NCBI GenBank assembly: GCA_002409625.1
Contig: DHNY01000010.1
Location: 155,131 to 219,130 of the forward strand
Length of the DNA stretch: 64,000 nucleotides
Reading direction: 5' to 3'
Origin: Anaerolineaceae bacterium UBA5404
GTDB taxonomy: Bacteria; Chloroflexota; Anaerolineae; Anaerolineales; Anaerolineaceae
Position numbers and translations under genes: made by a program
Notes under the pieces: generated by a model
The model's input: only the letters and a program-made list of their open reading frames with translations
Told to the model about the DNA's origin: nothing
Databases searched by the model: none
Shown: positions 60,591 to 64,000 of the stretch, piece after piece
How positions within the stretch are numbered: the first letter of the stretch is position 1
How the letters are laid out: the number at the start of each line of letters is the position of its first letter

Positions 60591-63500
60591 ATGAGAAATA
60601 CTACAATTACCAAACTGCTCTCCATAATCATTGTCATTGGCATGTTGCTAAGCGCTGTGCCAACGGCAGTTTTTGCGGGGAGCGCCGTTTCACAAGAGGT
60701 GCCTGTTCAATCGGAAACACCTCTTGCAGAGGTTAAATTGTCAGGCGTTATTCGCGATGGAGGCATCGACGCCGACAACAAACATGGCTACCCCTTGTAC
60801 GCAAAGATCACTTTGACAAGTGCAAGTGGAGAAACCGTTCTTTACTCCGACCCGTTTACAGGTGCATATGAAGTTATGATTGAATCTGATGTTGAGTACA
60901 CCCTAAAGGTACAGGCTCAATTACCAGGTTATCAAGAATATACTGAAACATTTACACCCACTGCTGCCGTCATTAAGAACATCGAACTGATGATTCTTGG
61001 CGCTTGTGTTGCTCCTGGTTACGCGCCTGATTTCCCTCATTTCTACACTTTTGAAGGAAATGATGGGGAATTTGTTAGCGGTGGCACAAACTCATCCTGG
61101 GCTTGGGGTGACATTACAAGTGGACCCAACGCTGCCCGTAGTGGAACAAAAGGCATTGCCACGAATCCCGCAGGTGACTACAACACCAGTGAATTAAGCT
61201 GGATGGAATCACCCGCTATCGATCTAAGCGCAGATTCAAGCCGAACACCTGTTATCCAATATTGGGACTGGCTCTATACAGAACACGCCAGCTATACGTG
61301 GGACGTTGCTTCGTTCCAGGTTTCTAAAGATGGCGGCGCCACTTGGGATACCAAATGGGGTCCATCGCCTCGTCAAGATGCCGGCAGTGAATATACCAAG
61401 CAACTCATCGTGTTAGATCCAAGCTATGCTGTTGCTAACTTTAAATTCCGCTTCCATTTCAAGTCTGACTACAGCGGAAACCGCGTTGGATGGTACATCG
61501 ATGATATTGGTGTTGCTGCCATCCCTCTCCCTCCTCCTACTCTTGCTCAAGCTTTCAAGTTTGATACTGAAGATGAGCCAGTATGGACTGCCGATTCTAT
61601 TATTGGTACTAATCAGTGGCAACAAGGTGCACCGACAAGTGGACCCAATGCTCCATATTCGTCCCCTAATGTTTGGGCTACAAATTTGGCAGGTGAATAT
61701 ACTCAATCTACCACCTCCTATATTACGTCACCGGCAATAGATCTTCATGAACATGCTGGCAAGAGTGTTTTGGTTCGTTGGTATGATTGGATGCAAATTG
61801 AAAGTGCCAGTTACGACTGGGATTACGGTAGCATCTGGGTGTCTGGTGACGGTACAACGTTTACTCAAATTGGTGAAAACCACAAACGCGTTGATACTGG
61901 TTCCACTAACTACACCATGAATGAGCTGATTATCCCAGAGCAATATACTACCGATACTTTCCACTTACGCTTCCAGTTTAGGGCGGACTCGTCCGGAAAC
62001 CGCTTGGGTTGGTACATTGATGATGTGGATATTTTGATTTCCGAACCTCTTGGAAATATTGAAATTCCCTGCGGCAAAGTTCCTGGTGGTATAGTGGCTG
62101 GTTTTGTGTATGACCTCAACGAGGAAGATTCTGATGTTGTCATCCACGATGCCAAGGTTGCCACACCATTGGCTTTCGGAATGACCACACCTGCTCCACA
62201 CGAAACTGCACCTGATGGTTTGTACTATTTCTTCCAAGAAATGGAAGCAGCTGAAGAAAACATCGAATTTACCGTGACCAAGGACAAATTCGGTACAGTG
62301 GTCGAAGAACGCACAATCACAGCCGATGCAGTCAACAAAGAAATCTTCCGCATTGGCTCTGGATGGATTGTTCCACTTCAAACATCATTTGAACGCTCAA
62401 TTTACTTGCATGATGATGATGAATACGATACGCTTACACTCCACAACCGTGGTGCTGCCTATGGCAACTGGTCGCTAAGAGAAAGCGATATGGGCTTTGT
62501 TCCTCTCAGCATCCCCGCTTTTGAAGGTGAACTTGCTCCACAACCTGCTGAATCCTTGACGACTCTGGTCGATCGAAGCCCAAGAACTAACCAGGCAACT
62601 GCCGAACTTGGCGCTTTCCATAGCAAACCCATCAACCTCTTTGGCGGTTCTATGGCATATGCTAATGAAGTCCGATCGAATGATACGCTCTATCGTGTCC
62701 CAGATCTCGAAATTCCCGGTACCTGGGAACAAGTTGCACCAATGGCAGTAACATATTATGCTGGTGACTTCCTGCGCTCAGATTTCTCCAAGATCTATGC
62801 TGTCTCTGAGAATGATGATTTCGTCACCATTGACACCGAAACTGGCGCTGTTACACCTATTGGACCCTTGACCTTACCCTCTGGACTTTCAAGTGTTCAA
62901 GGTATCAGTGGTGGACCAGGATTCTTCTATGGGAGCTCTTCTAACTGCTCCAGTTACACAGCAATATTCACAATTACTCCAGAAGGCACGACCGAATTAG
63001 TCGCTAACACCCCAATTGCTTGTGGTATTGATATTGCTTACGCACCTGACAAAAACATGATCTTTGTTGTTGATATCGTTTCTGACCATCTCTACAGCTA
63101 CGACCTTGCTACCAACGAAACAAAGGATGTTGGTTCCCTCGGTTTTGGCGCTGGTTATGCTCAGGGTATGGACTATGACGAAGCAAACAAGATCCTGTAC
63201 TGGGCTGCCTACGGTAGCGGTGGTAATGGTCAACTTCGCGTGATTGATACAGAAACGGGTAACTCTGCCTTAGTTGGTCCCTTCCCTGGCGACAATGAAG
63301 TTGCATTCCTCGCAATCGCCGCTGGCGGAGCTGGTGGTGGTGGAGAAGTACCCTGGCTTGATGAAGATCCTATCGAAGGATTAATTGAAGCTGGCGAATA
63401 TCAGGATATCCAATTGCACTTCACAGTTAAAGATATCGAACAACCTGGCGATTACTTTGCGGAACTACACTTCACGACCGACACCCCTAAAGAAATCCCA

Positions 63501-64000
63501 CCCATTCCTGTAACCTTACATGTCTGGCGACCGTTCAACTACGGCAACCTTAAGGGTACAGTAACCGCGACCCAAAAATGCGACGTCGACCCCGCTCCGC
63601 TGGCTGAAGCAACAATTAACTTCTATCTTGATGGCGAACTGTCCAAGAGCACAGAAACCGATGAAAATGGTTATTACAACTATTCGGTCATCAAGGGCAC
63701 CTATGACATCGAAGTCGTCAAAGAAGGTTATGTCACTACAAAGGTAGAAGGCGTTGTCTTGGGCAACAGTGAAGACATTGTTGTTGATCTCAGTGTTCGC
63801 CATGACAGCCCCTGTTTGGTAGTTGAACCTGAACTCCTTTACGCCCAGGTTTATCCTGATCAAAAAGCTGAAAAGCAACTTGTGTTCCGCAACACTGGTT
63901 CGCAAGATGCTGTGTTCGAAATTTCCGAAGTCCCAGGTGAAGGTCCTGTACCCTACGCCTTGGCTGATGTAGAACTTGTTCTGGATGATGGTAGCTATGA
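60591..64000 (+). CDS. Large secreted multidomain protein (3' end beyond window)
   Basis: Open from ATG 60591 to the window edge (1136 codons seen). AAGGA lies upstream. A Sec signal peptide (MRNTTITKLL, hydrophobic core, VPTAVFAG) precedes a carboxypeptidase-regulatory-like domain (about residues 50-135). Two copies of an immune-inhibitor-A-like beta-sandwich follow (148-312 and 320-485), each with SPAIDL, W-DW and GWYIDD motifs. Another regulatory-like domain, a propeller-like region (about 715-910: YAVSENDDFVTIDTETG, LYSYDLATNE, LRVIDTETG) and a further carboxypeptidase-regulatory-like domain (about 985-1060) come next. No peptidase catalytic motif is visible yet; it may lie past the edge or be absent. 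Codon use resembles neighbours. Confidence 0.85.
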   Translation, partial: MRNTTITKLLSIIIVIGMLLSAVPTAVFAGSAVSQEVPVQSETPLAEVKLSGVIRDGGIDADNKHGYPLYAKITLTSASGETVLYSDPFTGAYEVMIESDVEYTLKVQAQLPGYQEYTETFTPTAAVIKNIELMILGACVAPGYAPDFPHFYTFEGNDGEFVSGGTNSSWAWGDITSGPNAARSGTKGIATNPAGDYNTSELSWMESPAIDLSADSSRTPVIQYWDWLYTEHASYTWDVASFQVSKDGGATWDTKWGPSPRQDAGSEYTKQLIVLDPSYAVANFKFRFHFKSDYSGNRVGWYIDDIGVAAIPLPPPTLAQAFKFDTEDEPVWTADSIIGTNQWQQGAPTSGPNAPYSSPNVWATNLAGEYTQSTTSYITSPAIDLHEHAGKSVLVRWYDWMQIESASYDWDYGSIWVSGDGTTFTQIGENHKRVDTGSTNYTMNELIIPEQYTTDTFHLRFQFRADSSGNRLGWYIDDVDILISEPLGNIEIPCGKVPGGIVAGFVYDLNEEDSDVVIHDAKVATPLAFGMTTPAPHETAPDGLYYFFQEMEAAEENIEFTVTKDKFGTVVEERTITADAVNKEIFRIGSGWIVPLQTSFERSIYLHDDDEYDTLTLHNRGAAYGNWSLRESDMGFVPLSIPAFEGELAPQPAESLTTLVDRSPRTNQATAELGAFHSKPINLFGGSMAYANEVRSNDTLYRVPDLEIPGTWEQVAPMAVTYYAGDFLRSDFSKIYAVSENDDFVTIDTETGAVTPIGPLTLPSGLSSVQGISGGPGFFYGSSSNCSSYTAIFTITPEGTTELVANTPIACGIDIAYAPDKNMIFVVDIVSDHLYSYDLATNETKDVGSLGFGAGYAQGMDYDEANKILYWAAYGSGGNGQLRVIDTETGNSALVGPFPGDNEVAFLAIAAGGAGGGGEVPWLDEDPIEGLIEAGEYQDIQLHFTVKDIEQPGDYFAELHFTTDTPKEIPPIPVTLHVWRPFNYGNLKGTVTATQKCDVDPAPLAEATINFYLDGELSKSTETDENGYYNYSVIKGTYDIEVVKEGYVTTKVEGVVLGNSEDIVVDLSVRHDSPCLVVEPELLYAQVYPDQKAEKQLVFRNTGSQDAVFEISEVPGEGPVPYALADVELVLDDGSY

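Noticed and set aside
61413..63905. Many minus-strand frames opposite the large secreted protein
   Set aside because: The plus-strand frame is open for 1136 codons with a signal peptide and repeated domains; the opposite frames are shadows.
1..64000. Search for CRISPR arrays, insertion sequences, prophage or integrase genes
   Set aside because: No regularly spaced repeats, transposase, integrase or phage structural motifs were seen; the excisionase-like HTH at 3500-3650 is a domain of the SPFH protein, not a mobile-element gene.

Overview
The window is a chromosomal stretch of moderate-to-low GC (low-to-mid 40s % by eye), almost entirely coding. It has no sign of phage, insertion sequences or CRISPR. 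The gene set fits a monoderm-like, probably anaerobic bacterium. My best guess is Chloroflexota, class Anaerolineae. This rests on the TIGR03960 radical-SAM/DUF2344 pair, type 2 IPP isomerase, ADP-forming acetate-CoA ligase, Thr/Pro-rich surface proteins with C-terminal anchors, many lipoproteins and no outer-membrane machinery. The assignment is inference from gene content, not from a marker tree.

Layout. 1-1884 (minus): a small membrane protein, comF, hpf, a terminator, then folE cut by the window edge. 2027-5742 (plus): a helical protein with an SPFH protein that carries a C-terminal helix-turn-helix, then a divergent sucCD-like pair. 5776-10431: an acyl carrier protein, divergent from the fni/polyprenyl-synthase operon, followed by a minus-strand chain-length-regulator-like and O-antigen-ligase-like pair. 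10454-19325 (minus): typA; then a ribosome/membrane-insertion operon (rpmH, rnpA, yidD, a beta-propeller lipoprotein, yidC, jag, pdp) ending at a strong terminator; then mtaB behind a lipoprotein gene. 19361-19537: a probable 6S RNA. 19588-30894: thpR, rsfS (apparently CTG-started), bcp, several membrane proteins, a beta-helix surface protein, a metallo-hydrolase, gyrB, dinB and a methyltransferase. 30987-33220: tRNA-Thr and an ADP-forming acetyl-CoA synthetase.

33323-38421 holds a tightly overlapping three-gene cassette: a degenerate SF1 helicase-like protein, an intact UvrD-type helicase, and a stand-alone Fe-S PD-(D/E)XK nuclease. It looks like an AddAB/AdnAB-type end-resection machine split into three chains. 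38436-44686 has tRNA-Val, FAH, DUF503, TIGR03960, DUF2344, HIT, tRNA-Arg and ligA. 44835-47961 is a MarR-regulated operon with a protein that fuses FakA (fatty-acid kinase) and FakB/DegV modules, plus a DUF1295 membrane enzyme. Then come tmRNA, a carbohydrate ABC importer without its ATPase, and a secreted nuclease-like lipoprotein. 54320-60169 has SDR threonine dehydrogenase, a zinc ribbon, a 3-ketodihydrosphingosine-reductase-like SDR, and a MrfA/MrfB repair pair in which the MrfA helicase contains an inserted HNH domain. The window ends inside a large secreted multidomain protein (60591 onward) driven by a perfect -35/-10 promoter with a 280-nt leader.

DNA repair is heavily represented (split AddAB-like cassette, dinB, ligA, MrfAB-HNH, gyrB). 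Several genes have a -10 box 5-9 nt in front of the start codon, which suggests leaderless transcripts are common here.
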